From contig WOGZ01000139.1 in the NCBI GenBank assembly GCA_009733775.1, forward strand, positions 20,404-84,403: a DNA stretch of 64,000 bases, given 5' to 3'. This document shows positions 51,016-63,945 of this stretch, one piece after another (position 1 is the first letter of the stretch; the number at the start of each line of letters is the position of its first letter). The translations under genes were made by a program, and so were the position numbers. The notes under the pieces are model-generated. The model was not told the origin of the DNA and did no database searches. It saw only the letters and a list, made by a program, of their open reading frames with translations. Source of the DNA: Alectoria sarmentosa (lineage: Eukaryota > Ascomycota > Lecanoromycetes > Lecanorales > Parmeliaceae).

Positions 51016-54000
51016 ATGGCGGTGTATCTCAACAAGCTCCAGTAGGTTTCCCAAATGCCCGAAGGTGTTCGAGCCATTCACTATTCATTTACTGACGACT
51101 TCGACTTTGTCTAGAGAGCTGGAAAATCTGCCTCCTGAATTGCACTGGTTTTGCAGCACATACACACCCACTGCCCCTGATCTCCATCTCGTGAAAACGG
51201 AACTCCCAATTGGGGAGAGTGTTGACCTCCGAAGAGAGCAAGCATGCGAATGCTTAATGCTCTTCTCCTTCGAGGGCGATGATGCGCGGCGGATTCAAGA
51301 AGAGCTCGGAGCCCGGATCGATGAACAATTGGGAAGATGCGATGCATGTGTGATAGCATACTACAAGTCTCGACAGCGATTGGTTGAAAATTTGAGGCAG
51401 TAAGTGGTACATCGAAGACCCGGAACTTTTGGCGAGATCATTGCAATGCTAAGACTGATAGTCTCCACACCGAAGAGGACGTGGGGGTTCTGATCGAGAT
51501 ATTCAATTCCCGAGACATTGAACGCATCAGGCGTGGGCTGGATAATGCTACTCGAAAATTGGAAGCAATTGATCCCTCTAATCGGCATAAGGACGTACTA
51601 GATCTCCCCTCCCAGCTTGCCCTTTTCGAAGCTCTGTGTTGCGAGGCCTTCTTTACGGATAAGTGTCTTCTGGAAGAGCATTTTCAGCAGCCTTTTGCTT
51701 TAGTACAGACAAACAGGAGACTGAGAATTACGCAGTATGTTCCAGGCGCAACAACGTTCCTGTTTGACACGAATCATGAAAGGTGGACCTGGGCTACCCA
51801 CGCTTGGTCAAAGTATAAGACTATACCCACAGAGGAGGATTTCGAATTTGCCATACGAGATCCGCTTCTGCTGAATATGCGGTGTGTTTTTGGACCTGCT
51901 GCAGACGTGACGTTTCTCCAACGGCTATGGTACGGTGTCGGCCTAATTATAAAAAAGCTCGACAACAATCTAGTAACCCATTCCCTTCGTGCCTTGGATA
52001 TTGATGTTTTCCGGCTCGCTTTAGAACATCTCAACCATGACATGGAAGGACTTCGCTATCTAATTCAAACAATTAGGAGCTTGTTAGAGCTTGCACCAAA
52101 GGATTTTTGGGACTCAATGGGCACAATCTCGCCCACCGCATTCATCGAGCAGATCTTCAACAACCCACAATTCGACAGAATTATCATGAGAGCCAATGAA
52201 GACGAAGAGTACGAGTCATCTGCGCTTAAGGACATGCTCGCTTGGGTCAGACCTTTCATGACCTCTTTAGAGACTGTACATCAGGCTGGGGCATGTCGAT
52301 CCCTTGGCTTCCAGCTGTTGGACAGATTACAATCAGACAGATTTCCGATCTACGCGAGACTAGAGTGCAAGAGAACAGGGCTGGCAACCTTGGGCTGGAC
52401 GCTGATCAATTGCAACAAGGAGGGCGCTACGCTGAGTCCCACGGGTCGAATTGTAGCTGCCGAGACGTTGGAAGTAATTAGTGCGTACGTCAAAGAGATC
52501 ATTGAAATACCTTCTCTGCCTACCGACAACAAGCTCCATGAACACTGCGCAGATACCTGTCTGAAAATTGTCAAGGTTGCTCTCGCGTTGGAATGCAAAT
52601 CTTTGAAGACGGATCAAGAGGCTTTGAAGCAGAATAAAGAATTTTCAGATGGCTACGCATCGTACTCCGCGGCCATTTGGGACGCTGTTGTTCAAAACCT
52701 CGACCGTGGTAACGTAGCTGTGGCCAAAGCAGCTCTGGTCGGTATCAACGATCTTACAGGGCTCGAAAAGTTCAAGTTTAACCTGGATGAAAAACCTAGG
52801 GTGAAAGTAGACGAGGTTTACGCGAAAGCCAAAAGCGGATTCAATGTCAAATTCGGCCGCCTTACACATTTGGTATGCCAAATCTTGGAGCGTATCAACG
52901 ACTTTGGCCCAAGCGATCTAGACAAGCTTTTCCGGCATTCTGACACGGCCACTGCATTGGTTGCATCCCTATTCTCGCCCGATGCGAACTTGTACGAAGC
53001 AGGAGTCAATCTCATTAAAAGCATCAGCTCCGAATCGGCTCGGAAGGAGGCTATTGGCCACCTACTCAAGACCTTTCTCGAAACCACACTTAATGCATTC
53101 TCTTGGTCTATCCGTCGAATTGCTCGAAATCGGACTTTCGCTTCTTGTCCCCGCATGTTGAAGACCTCCTCCGATGTGCTTGACATCCTCTGCGGCTCTC
53201 AGCATGGCTTACTCCGGACCCGTTCGCTCACCGGCATACCCGAAATCAAAGCTTTGGAGAACTTCTGGGAGTGCCAATGGGAGGGTCTCAGAGTGATATA
53301 CGAGATGACCGAGGATTGGAGTCGAGCGAGAGTTGCTGATTCCAATGTACTCAAAGAGTTCTGCAGAGATACCATGCAATTCTCGGAACGATTCTTCGAC
53401 CAGTATAGTGTCTTCGCAACTGCGATTGATTCTGCGAATCCAGTCAAACAGGAAGAGGGTACTAATGAAGCCCAGGAGAACAAAGCCGGCAAGAGGCTTC
53501 TCGAGCATCCGGCTTGGATCATGGAAGCAATGAGTAAATGGTTAAGGTTACGCGATCTTTTCCTGGTGGAGATTTCAGTGAAGCTTACCCACAAAGTCTT
53601 GGACCGACTGACTGAATTGGCCATGACCCTCGCTGAAGGACCCTGCAATTTTCTGGAGCAAGTGATCAACAATGGACCTCAAGGGAGGACGCACTTGAAA
53701 CCACAGGAGAAAGCCGAGCTTGCAAGAGCGTTGGAGTCAAACCTGGGTCGTGCTGTTGCCTTGGCAGATAGTGATGGTGACCAGTCTGGACCTGTGTCGG
53801 ATCATAGTCGAGAGCAGTCCCTGGCTGTCAAGAAGAGATCCAAGGCTGGTATAATTGACTTGGATGCTTGGAGATCAAAAGCCAAGTCGTCTCCGCCTGT
53901 CGTCGAGGTTTCTGACGATGAGTTTGGAGATTCCGAAATCCTGGACCAGGACCTCTTGTCCGTCAGTCGCTCGGCAGACTTGATGAAGGGCATGCAGGCG

Positions 54001-57000
54001 TCGATCGCTGTGAGCAAGAAACAAAACGAGACTCGAGATCGCAGAGCGTCTGCCGTCCCAACGCGGGAGAAGAAAGACTTCAAAGGAACCAAGGCGGTTT
54101 TCCCATCTGATGCTAACCGCACGCTCTTCCGCGAAAAGCGTGAAAAAGAACGAGAAGCCAAGAAGAAGCGAGATGCAGAGACACTTGCGATGGTTAAAAA
54201 GAAAGCTGCGATTGGCATTCCTGGACAAATACTCGGGGAAGGCTCGGGCTTGGGTAGCCTCGGCGTCAAAGGCAAGGATCACGCCCCCAAGGTTTCCAGC
54301 ATGATGTTGTCCTCAGGGTCGGAATCCGAATCGGACGATGATCTAGATCAAGAGCTCTTCGGTCCCAAAGCAATGAAACTCCCTGATGCGGTCCGAGAAT
54401 ATCAAGCTGCCAGAGCCACACAAGCCAAATACAAGGGTCCGATCAAGAAGACCAGGCAGGTCAGGTCCGCTAAGGATATGCGTGCACGTTTGGCACCGGA
54501 CCTCACCGCTCTGCATAGGACTATTCTTGGTTGGGACTTTTTCCACGACGGCGACTTTCCGCCAGGCTCTGAGAGGCAGGACTACAGCTTAGTGACAAAC
54601 AGCTTTCGAACTCCAACTGATTATCAGAATACCTTCGAGCCCCTGCTAGTCCTCGAAGCTTGGCAAGGATTCCTGAAGTCGAAAGAGGAAGGCAGCTTCA
54701 AGACCTTCGAAATCAAGGTGGCAAATCGCATGACCGTCGACGCCTTTCTCGAAGTGAGCACGACGATATCGATGGCCGAAGGTAAGGAGCTTGGGATCAG
54801 TGAAGCCGACGTGATTTTGATGTCGAAAAGTCAGTCGCCTTCAACTGGAGCCCAGCAGCCGCATTGTCTTGCCCGCGTCTTCAAGATCAGTCGTAAGAAG
54901 TCCACAATGGAAATAACGTACAGGGCGAACGTGGGTAACGGCCTGGTTGCCTCAATGGTACCAAATTCAACATTGTACGGTGTCAAGGTTTCGTCTATCA
55001 CACCATTGGAGAGGGAATACGGTGCTTTGCTGGGTCTCAAGTATTTCGATCTCTGCGACGAAGTGATTAGAGCCAGACCCTCGCCATTGCTCGACTACTC
55101 GGAAAAGCAATTGGTACCATTGGTAGCAAATTACAATATCAACATTGCGCAGGCCAAAGCTGTCAAATCAGCCGTCGACAATGATGCATTTACCCTCATC
55201 CAAGGGTATGTATATCGGTGATGCTTTGCCGCGCGAGCAGGCGCTAATTTTGTAATACAGTCCACCTGGCTCGGGCAAGACCAAAACTATTGTGGCAATT
55301 GTAGGTGCACTACTGACCGGTAGTTTTGGTGACAGAGGTGTGCTCATTGCTCGCCCACAAATCAACAACGGAAACATGCAGCGCAACGGTAACGGGGCTG
55401 CATCCAAAAAGCTACTCGTCTGCGCTCCAAGCAACGCAGCAGTTGACGAGCTTGTTATGAGATTCAAGCAAGGCATTAAGACAGCCGATGGGAACTCTCA
55501 GATCCTCTCGGTGATCCGTCTTGGCCGCAGCGATGCCATCAATGCCAACGTTCTGGATGTGACTTTGGAAGAGCTCGTTAACGCTAAACTCAATGTTGCC
55601 AGTGTCAAGAAAATTGGCGTCGGAGACGAAATCCACAAGATCATGATGGAACACAAATTTACAAGCGACCAACTTCACACTCTTCGGACCGTGGTCGATG
55701 GACTCAAAGCTAGCGGAAAGCCTGTGTCTGCTGAGCAGGATCGTGAATTTGAAGTGTTGAAGAGAAAAAAGCAGCAGCTCAGCAATCAGATCGACGCCGC
55801 CAGAGATAGTGGCGATACGGCTGCCAGAGATGCTGAGATGAGTAGGCGGCGTGTACAACAAGAAATTCTTGACGGTGCTCACGTGATATGTGCTACGCTG
55901 AGTGGCAGCGGTCACGAGATGTTTCAGGGCCTGAATATCGAATTCGAGACCGTGGTCATTGATGAAGCCGCCCAGTCAATCGAGCTCAGCGCGCTGATAC
56001 CTCTCAAGTATGGATGTTCCAAATGTATCTTGGTGGGCGATCCCAAACAGCTGCCGCCGACAGTGCTATCAAGAGAAGCTGCGCGGTTCCAATACGAGCA
56101 GAGTCTATTCGTCCGCATGCAAGCTAACAGTCCCAACGACGTTCATCTTCTGGACACTCAATACCGCATGCATCCGGAGATCAGTCATTTCCCTAGCAAC
56201 GCCTTCTACGAGGCCAAACTTCTCGATGGACCAGGCATGGCCAAGCTGAGGACGAGACCTTGGCACCAGAGCAAGATTCTTGGACCATACCGCTTCTTCG
56301 ATGTCCAAGGGACTCAGCAAAGCGCTCCTCGTGGTCACTCTTTGATCAACATCGCGGAGATCGACGTGGCACTCAAGTTATATGAGCGTCTGATCACAGA
56401 CTGCAAGGGCTACGATTTCAAAGGAAAGATTGGGATCATCACACCTTATAAAAGCCAGCTACGGGAACTTCGCTCTCAATTTGCTCAAAAGTATGGCGAC
56501 TCAGTGCTGACCACGGTAGAATTTAATACCACGGATGCGTTTCAAGGACGCGAGAGCGAGGTAATCATTTTCTCCTGTGTTCGGGCATCCTTTAGCGGAG
56601 GCATCGGATTTTTGTCGGATATTCGGCGAATGAACGTCGGCATCACACGCGCCAAATCATCACTCTGGGTCTTGGGCAATTCCCAATCTCTGATGCGGGG
56701 CGAATTTTGGGGTCGCTTGATCAAAGATGCAAAGATTCGAGACCGCTACACAAGCGGTGACCTGGTAGGCCTCTTGAGGAAACCCTTCTTACATCTAGCC
56801 TCCACCGCGCCAGTCAAAAACAAAGGCTCACCCGTGACGGGCGGCATTTCTTCGAGTGTCGATCACGATATCGAGATGGTTGATGCACCAGCCTCTAGCG
56901 ATTTCACGGCTCCAAAACGCCGCAGCTCAATCGTCGCAAAATCACCAATCGTTGGCGCTTTCACCACTACAAGCCGCGGTATCTCAGACCTTGCAGAACC

Positions 57001-58015
57001 ACCAGTCATTGGCGAAATGCTTGACAATGCCGCGATGCTGTCGTCCAACCCCGCCGGTGGAGCGAACGGCCTGAATCCACTTGGAAATTGCCAGAAGTGT
57101 GGCAGCTTTGCACATTTCAGTAGTCGTTGCGACAACCCAGACGCAAGAAACATGAGCTCAAACAAATGCTATCGCTGTGGCGGCTCCGACCATGTGAAAG
57201 TGTCTTGCACAAGGGACCGCTGTCTGATTTGCGGTGTATTTGATCATACCCAGAAGACTTGCAGCAGTACGGCGCCTTTGTCGAAGAAAGAAACGGAACG
57301 ACTTACAAAGACCGAGGCGGACCACAAAAGCCTTTTGCAACGTTTGCCAGAGATCCAGCGGAAGAGGCAGATGGGGTCCCATGGCATGCAAGTACCTGTT
57401 GTACGCACTACGGCTGACACACCAGCACCTGCTAACACTGGCACAAACATCCTGGGGCGAACTCAGCACCTTGGTGAGAAAAGGAAACGAGAGAACTCTC
57501 CGCCTTTAGACGCTCCCAAGGGACCCAAGTCAGCGAGTGGACCTTCCAGACCGAGTCAACAAGATGCGCCCCGACGACCATCGAACGGTAACCAATCTCT
57601 ATCCAGGCAACCCAACGGAAGCCACAGCGGGAATCGAAATAGTATTTCCTCGCATTCCACCTTGCCTCCAAGGCCATCCAATGCGCCATCGAAAACCTCC
57701 AATCTTCCTCCAAGGCCAGCGAACAATGCATCGAGCTCGACCACGCTGAATAGTAATACTGCAGCCACAGCAGGACTGAGACAAAGTGACAGAATCGATG
57801 ACCAGTCTAGGGACCTTACTGTGGCATCAGGAGTGGTGCGAGATTCTGGACAGTCAACGCGTTCGCGGAACGGCTCGAGTCAAGCAGTCAGATCGGGAGA
57901 GGCACCGAAGCAAGTTCCTACACCTAGGCCGCCTCTCCCTAAACAAAATTTGGTTCGACCACCAAAGAAAAGGAGAGACGTGGATCCTTTTATCAGACCC
58001 AAGAAGAGGCCGTGA
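51016..58015 (+). CDS. sen1: Sen1-type superfamily 1 RNA/DNA helicase with three C-terminal CCHC zinc knuckles
   Basis: Four exons (51016-51041, 51115-51399, 51462-55205, 55261-58015) give 2269 aa. Exon 1 (MAVYLNKLQ) is chosen because its phase joins to ELENLPPELHWFC. The long Sen1 N-terminal helical domain follows (LALFEALCCEAFF; APKDFWDSMGTISPTAFIEQ). The helicase core has Walker A GPPGSGKT (1352-1359, split by intron 3), motif II DEAAQSIE (from D1586), GDPKQLPPTVLS, DTQYRMHPEIS, TDAFQGRESEVII and NVGITRAKSSLWV. Sen1 unwinds RNA-DNA hybrids, ends non-coding transcription and protects replication forks. After the core come three zinc knuckles of form CX2CX4HX4C at about 1962-1975, 1988-2001 and 2006-2019, then a Ser/Pro/Asn-rich tail ending in a basic KKR-containing stretch. 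The yeast protein lacks such knuckles. Confidence 0.95.
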
Positions 58016-58634
58016 TTGCCTGCTTTTCGATTCAAGGAGACGCTATCAACAGTGCTCACTATTCCGTTTCAGCGCTGCATCTTGCAAGATATTATGTAGA
58101 TACATGCACTGCAAGGCGTTGACATGCAGGTCAGATACCCTGGTGTTTAACATATGCCGGGTGTTTTCGGGGCGCAACTGGTTCAAGCCGGCTTGCGGGA
58201 CGTAAGATATGGGGGTATCGTCAATCAGAGACCAGTTTCTTTCATCTCGAGAGTAGCAATCCGCATGATAACCACGGACAATGTCTTACCCAGAGCAGTG
58301 GATCGGGAGGGGCAAAAGGCTCTTTCCATGTCCATTCTGCGGTATGTTACCTATGTTCTCTCGCTAAAAATTGCGACGGTCTCGCCCCTTGCATGATGGA
58401 TATGTACCTACCCCCTTGTTCCCATCGTCCCTTTTGCTTGATAGTACTATGCATGCAGTCTGGACGTGCGCCTACTGAGGACAGCAGCATCAGAAGAACC
58501 TCCTCACTTGTAACTCGTGCCCAACTGGGACTGAACCTTGCTCCTATCGCACCTATCCAAGGGACAAACCCCTGAATAAATATCAAACCCGTCTCACAAA
58601 TAATCATTGACAACTCTTCACACCTCCGAGTGTT
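58016..58634. other. Intergenic region, Sen1 gene to next gene
   Basis: About 620 bp with no credible coding frame. The 60 bp before the downstream ATG are moderately pyrimidine-rich. It probably contains the Sen1 3' UTR and the next promoter. Confidence 0.45.
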
Positions 58635-61179
58635 ATGATGGATTCCAATGTGCATATTGACCCAGTGACCTTCCAATTTCCAGACCCGCCAAGAAGTAGC
58701 ATTGATAAAGACTCGTCGCAGCTTACGCATCCAAAACGCCATTTCCTCAAGGGATCCCCTCGACTCCAGCCACGAAGTGCTGGCTTTAGTTACAGCTGGG
58801 AACTCGATAAAAGCAACCGATTTGCCGAGTTTCTAGAGGCGAAGAGGTTGAACAAACAGATTTGCGACGAGCTCGAGAAGGGTCCTCCAGGCGAGAAATC
58901 ATCTCCGGAGCATCGGAAGCGTTCCCTCAAAACAGTCTTCATTTCGCGCTCAAGGCGCAAGTCTTCGAAGGAAAACAAGAAGATGCCAGTCGCGACACAA
59001 AGGACTTCAGATGGTCGCAAGTATGGACAGATCCTTTCAAGACAGATATACGATAGCAGTGGCAACGCATCAACCTACCAAGTCAATAACAGCAGACGTC
59101 CTCTGGGTCCTCTTCCAAGTGAGGGCCAACGAAAGCATCCCACAGCTTCTTTTGATCTTTTTGAGGGTGTCGATTCAACTATCCATCCAGTCAACGCAAC
59201 CAAGGAACCTGGACATGATGGCTCAGCTGACTGGAGCCTTGAAAATAGAGAGCCTAAACATCGACTGTCACCCTACCAGACCGTTGGATTCCTTGATCCT
59301 ACTTTTGAAAGTCTCGGAAACAGATTAGTCACGAACAGACTGATGAATGGAAATGCCGCGGCTGGTCGAAACGACCCCAATAGGCCCAAGCCATCAACCG
59401 AAGTGCAATCGTCACCAAAAAAGAGCGCCACTGAAGACTCTCTCGGTTTATTGAGGGACCTTTCTCAAATACTGTCTCAAGGCGAGACGAATAATCTGAT
59501 TGTAGGTGCTTCTCAAGGCTCATTACCAGAAGCTGAGCACCAGCCGAGAGTCCACGACTTCGCCGCTAATGGCTCAGCACCACTTTCACGTGCTCGCGCG
59601 GCCATTCGATGCAGATCACGCAGTCCAGTAAAGAGAACTGGCAAACAGACAGTAGCTCCAGTAACGCCATACAGATCTTTGAATGCCGTCACATATGAAG
59701 GTCAACCGGCATTTCCACTGGATAGGAGTCCCAATAGTATCGTCCTTCCCCAAATGGCTTTCAAGGAGGCTGCAAGACTTCCTCTAGCGCCACCGTTGCC
59801 CATGACCCAAGAACTAGATCCAGGGATCAAGATATCGTTGGCTGTCAAACAACATTCCAAGGCACCTTCCGTTGTGTCCGCGGAATCCGCGGCAGAAGAC
59901 ATACAATCGGATGCCTCTTCCGGCGTCGTATCCAATGCCAAAAGCGCAGTCTTCGTCAAAGTACCATCTCAGCCCGGGCCCGCACCTCTCACGCCATTGC
60001 CATCTTTGCCTGAAGGACTCGACCACTTCGCCCCAGCGACACCGAGAGCCAGTCCGTCGAGCCAGAGATTAGTAAGCCCAAAAAGCTCGCCCCCGAAGGC
60101 GCCGCCACCAAAGTCACCTGCCAGATCCCAATATAAATTGTACCCTTCCGTGGACAGCAGCCCACCCAAAAGACCAGGTTCGCCGATTAGGATGAATGCC
60201 ACGATTGAACCGGAGCATATAATATCTCCGCCATCACCACCGAAGAGACGCGGCATTTCGCTTCCGCGGTCCGATCACTTGCCCACAAGCATGAGCGTTG
60301 GCGCACTAGACGAGCTAGAGCAATGGAAGAAAGAAAGAGCAGAGAATAGCAGACAAATGAAACTGCGAGACTTGGCTCGCATGAGGTCTCACAAGGCAAC
60401 GGTTGAAGAAGTCGAAACAGCCAGTCGAGACAGGACGAACGGGGAGGAATACCATGAGGGCGTCGCAAAACTGCCAAATCCAAGTGATTCGTACAACTCT
60501 GCACTCTGTCCGCTTAAACACAGGCCGTGGCCCTCTCAAGTCAGCAGTCTGAGCGCTACTTCAACACTGCAACCTCGTGACAGCAGCACGCTGCCTCAAA
60601 AGCTCTCTCCGATCACAGTGGTCGCCGAGCAGGAGCCCATTCTCATCCAGCGAGCACAGTCTCAAAAATTAGAAGTCAGTGAAAATAGCGTTAACGAGCG
60701 TCCACGAGGTTTCAAGACAAACGGTTTCTATCCTGTGCCGCCTCATCTTGCGTCTCCGACTCTGCAAGGGCCAGAAGACAAAAGCAAAGTACGCCCAGTG
60801 TCGTCTCATTCGCTGCCGGTTCCGCGCCCCGTTGCTTCCAATCTGTCTCCTCTCCTGCGAGGATGTTCTGATCGCTCATCACATCACTCCTCGATGCATG
60901 AGATGAGCGGTCTTGAAGCGCGCCTCTCCGCTATGGAAAAGAAGAACGCCATGCTCGAGAGGGCATTTCTTGCCGTGATTAACACCTCTGCGGGTTTCGG
61001 CGGTAGGCGAGGATTGAATGGAATGGAAGGTGCCAATGGGGATGGGTTGGTCTGGTAAAGATGATGATCACTTTAGTGGGACGAGCGGAACGGAGAGCCT
61101 GTATGCGGGGTTGGAGAGTCTTTTGGCGTTGCATAGCGGCAGTGTGGGTGCCAGATGGAGCACTTCCAGTGGATCATAG
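58635..61179 (+). CDS. Unidentified disordered protein with an apparent 3' frameshift
   Basis: An intronless frame starts at the ATG at 58635 and runs 807 codons to a stop at 61058. The N-terminus has a short ordered-looking patch (SYSWELDKSNRFAEFLEAKR). The middle is Ser/Pro-rich with PPK, SPKSSPPKAPP and SPPSPPKRRG motifs and likely phosphorylation sites. A short coiled-coil-like segment near the end reads LEARLSAMEKKNAMLERAF. Just before the stop the +1 frame becomes the coding-like one: from about 61048 it reads SGKDDDHFSG, then ESLYAGLESLLALHSG, to a TAG at 61177-61179. One extra base near 61045 would explain this, and I found no intron long enough to do so. The true end is therefore probably 61179. 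I do not recognise the family. Confidence 0.8.
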
Positions 61180-61340
61180 GGAGTAGTATAGCTTGGAAAG
61201 CCGTTTCTTGGCTCGAACCACGTAGGTTGGAGTTGATCGGAGGATAAGCGTGTCCTGATAAAGCTTGGGGTTCGAAGAAATCAAAGCCATCTCCATTCCC
61301 CTCTCTTCAATCTGCTTTGACCACTCGATTATTGCCCTCA

Positions 61341-62181
61341 TCAAGGCGGTATCTCCTTTCCCTCCCAATCCCAGCACTTCCCCCTCCCGTCCAACCCGAC
61401 ATTCTTCACGACTTGAATCAACTTCTCCGCGGCAAACTCAGGCGTAAACAAGTTAACCTTTGGCGTGCTCACCCAAAACTCCTCACTCAAACCGGTCTTC
61501 ACAGTCCCCGGATGCAGACCCACACACATCGCGTTCTCCCCACACCTCTGCTTTAGATAAATATCTACGCTCTTAGCGATACTGTTAACAGCAGCTTTGC
61601 TCGCACGATAGCTGTACCATCCACCAAGGCTATTGTCACTTATGCTACCGACTCTGGCAGACATCAAGGCGAGGATAGCGGAGACAGGAAGATTGGGGAT
61701 AGATTCGAGGGTCGTAGAGCGGCGGGGCAGAAGAGGCGAGAAGTGCTTTGAGAGGAGAAGGGGACCAAGGGTATTGATTTGGAAAGTGGATAGGGCCTTG
61801 GCATGGTCGATTTGGGAAGGGGACTTCTCGGGATGAAGGATGCCTGGGATGCAAAAGGCGAGGCGGAGGTAGCTGGATGAGAAACGAGACTTGCAGTGGG
61901 ATGCCGCTTCTGAGATGGTGGTTTCATCTGATGAAAAAGGTCAGCTGGGACGTGGGCGCCGGTCTGAACGCTTGCGCAGCTGTACAGGTCACATCGAGTT
62001 TCAGCACTTCAAGCCTCTGCTTGTCAACATCGAGCCCTTCCAGGATCTGCTCGCTAGTAGCTTTCACGTCTTTTCGGGCTGTTGCAATGACAGGCAGATC
62101 TGTAGTCCTGAGCAGGCGTCTGGCGAGCTGGAGACCAATGCCACGAGAGGCTGGAGACACGAAGAGCCAGGGTTTTGACAT
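61341..62181 (-). CDS. Short-chain dehydrogenase/reductase
   Basis: Two minus-strand exons (62181-61986 and 61927-61341), separated by a 58-nt GTACAG...TCAG intron, give 260 aa, the usual length for a classical SDR. The N-terminal cofactor loop reads SPASRGIG (9-16), where most SDRs have TGxxxGIG, so the first Gly is replaced by Pro. The catalytic YxxxK is Y172-RAS-K176, preceded by MSARVGSISDN with the catalytic Ser. FQINTLGPLLL carries the structural Asn (117), and LHPGTVKTGL is the loop after strand six. These enzymes use NAD(P)H to oxidise or reduce a carbonyl or alcohol; the substrate cannot be predicted. The gene converges on the preceding gene and is the last one before the right AT-rich block. 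Confidence 0.93.
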
Positions 62182-62439
62182 GACTATTGGCGAGCGGTTC
62201 GTTCAATAAGGTGTGTGGTGATTAGGATTGCCAATATGATCCATCACCAGCTGAAAGTGATTGATTGATTCATTAATTGAATTAAGTCATACTGGAAGGG
62301 CTTCACAGGCATCATAAGGCCCAGCCAGGTGAATCCACGCTCGGGGCTCCCACCCCCGGGATGGATTAGCGCTTCCACACTGTACGCGTGTTGTTGTTTA
62401 TAAATAAATACGCGCAAAGACCACGTCAGGTTCCAAAAA
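62182..62439 (-). promoter_or_regulatory. Promoter region of the dehydrogenase gene, ending at the AT-block boundary
   Basis: Some 258 bp lie between the dehydrogenase ATG and the start of AT-rich DNA. A TATA-like stretch (TTTATAAATAAATA, 62397-62410) lies about 216 bp upstream of the ATG, but it is also at the composition boundary and may mean nothing. The promoter has little normal-composition DNA upstream of it. Confidence 0.35.
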
Positions 62440-63944
62440 CCTCTTTCATTAAAGAATCAAATTCATTCATATTCAAATTCCTTTTCGACTTTAAACATTT
62501 TAAATTTCTTTCTTTAAATAAAATTGTTGTAAACGCGTGAATATATATATAATTTTAATATTTCTTTTAAAAATATTTATTTATTTATAATATAAATTTT
62601 TTTTATTTTAATTTTAAATCGTATAATATAAAACTTTTATACGTTTTATAACGTAAACATCGTATCGTATTTTTACGAACGAAAAATATATAATAAATTT
62701 TAATTTTAAATTAACACTTTTTTTTATTTATTTTTATAATATAATAACGCGTTAATCGTTATTTTTTAAATAACGTATATATATAATAATATTTTTTTTT
62801 TAAATAAATAATATATATATTATAATGCGATTTAAAGTAATATAAGAAAATAAGATTTTTTTAAATAAAGTTATATAATAATTAAAATATATATTAAAAA
62901 CGCGAGCTTTTTAATAATTAAAAGCTTGAAAAATCTTTATAATTATAATAATATTTATTTGTTTTTAACTCGAAGAAAACTTTTAAAATCTTTCTTTTTC
63001 TTCGAAAGCTTTTCGAGAGTTTTTGATAAAGAGATTATCGAAGCAAGTTCGAAGTTTTATATATTATATATTATTATCATATATTATAATTTCAAACTTA
63101 CGAGAATAACTTCTTTAATAAAAGTTTTCGAAGAGTTTTTAAAAAACTTCGAATTTTTTTTTTAAAAAAAAGATTTTATTTAAAATAAAAGTTCGAAATC
63201 TTTTAATTAAATTTTATAAAAATAATAACATTTGAAAGCGCGTATTTTAATTTATAAACGTAATTGCAAAATTAATTAAATAAGTTATTAAATAAATAAT
63301 ATTTAAGAAAAAAATAAAAATAAAGAAAATTTACGAAAATTGAATTTTTTTTATTAAATATATTAAATATATACTTTAATTACGCAATTTATAATTTTAT
63401 AAACGATTTAAACGAGCTTTATTAATTTATTTTAAATATTTTTACTCTTATAATTACTTTTTTTTTAAAAGATTTAAATTTTAAATTTCGATATAATTGC
63501 GTTTAATTATTAAATATTTATAAGTTTATTAAGTTTATATATACTATTTAATATAAATTATAATATAATTAAATTAACGTATATTATATAAATGAATTTA
63601 AATTATTTATTTTAATTTTTTTTAAATATATTATTAAAATTTACACGTAAAATTACGTAATATTTAAACGTGATTTAAAATTTTTTTTAATTATAAAATT
63701 TGAAATATAAATGTATATAAATAAAAGTAAAAAATTAAATTACGATTTAATATATTAATATAAAACTAAATCGTAAAGCTAATTTTAATCGATAATAATA
63801 AATTATAATATCGAATTAAGATTCAAATTTATAATATATATAAATATATTAATAAATTAAAATTGCGATAATATAATCGCGAATATTATTATTTAAATTA
63901 ATAAAATACGAGTATATAATCGTTATATTACGATATATTATATC

Positions 63945-63945
<1 letters not shown>
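62440..63945. other. AT-rich RIP-type block at the right end
   Basis: Composition falls abruptly to nearly pure A/T with scattered CpG. I found no domain remnant and no LTR pair. The only open frame above 60 codons (62926-63165) is rich in Phe, Lys and Ile and not gene-like. It is probably heavily mutated transposon DNA continuing beyond the window. Confidence 0.65.

Noticed and set aside
61017..61079. A very short intron (27-31 nt) ending in CTTTAG to explain the frame change in the Ser/Pro-rich gene
   Set aside because: It is well below the shortest introns in this window (40 nt), and no donor gives both a normal length and the right phase.
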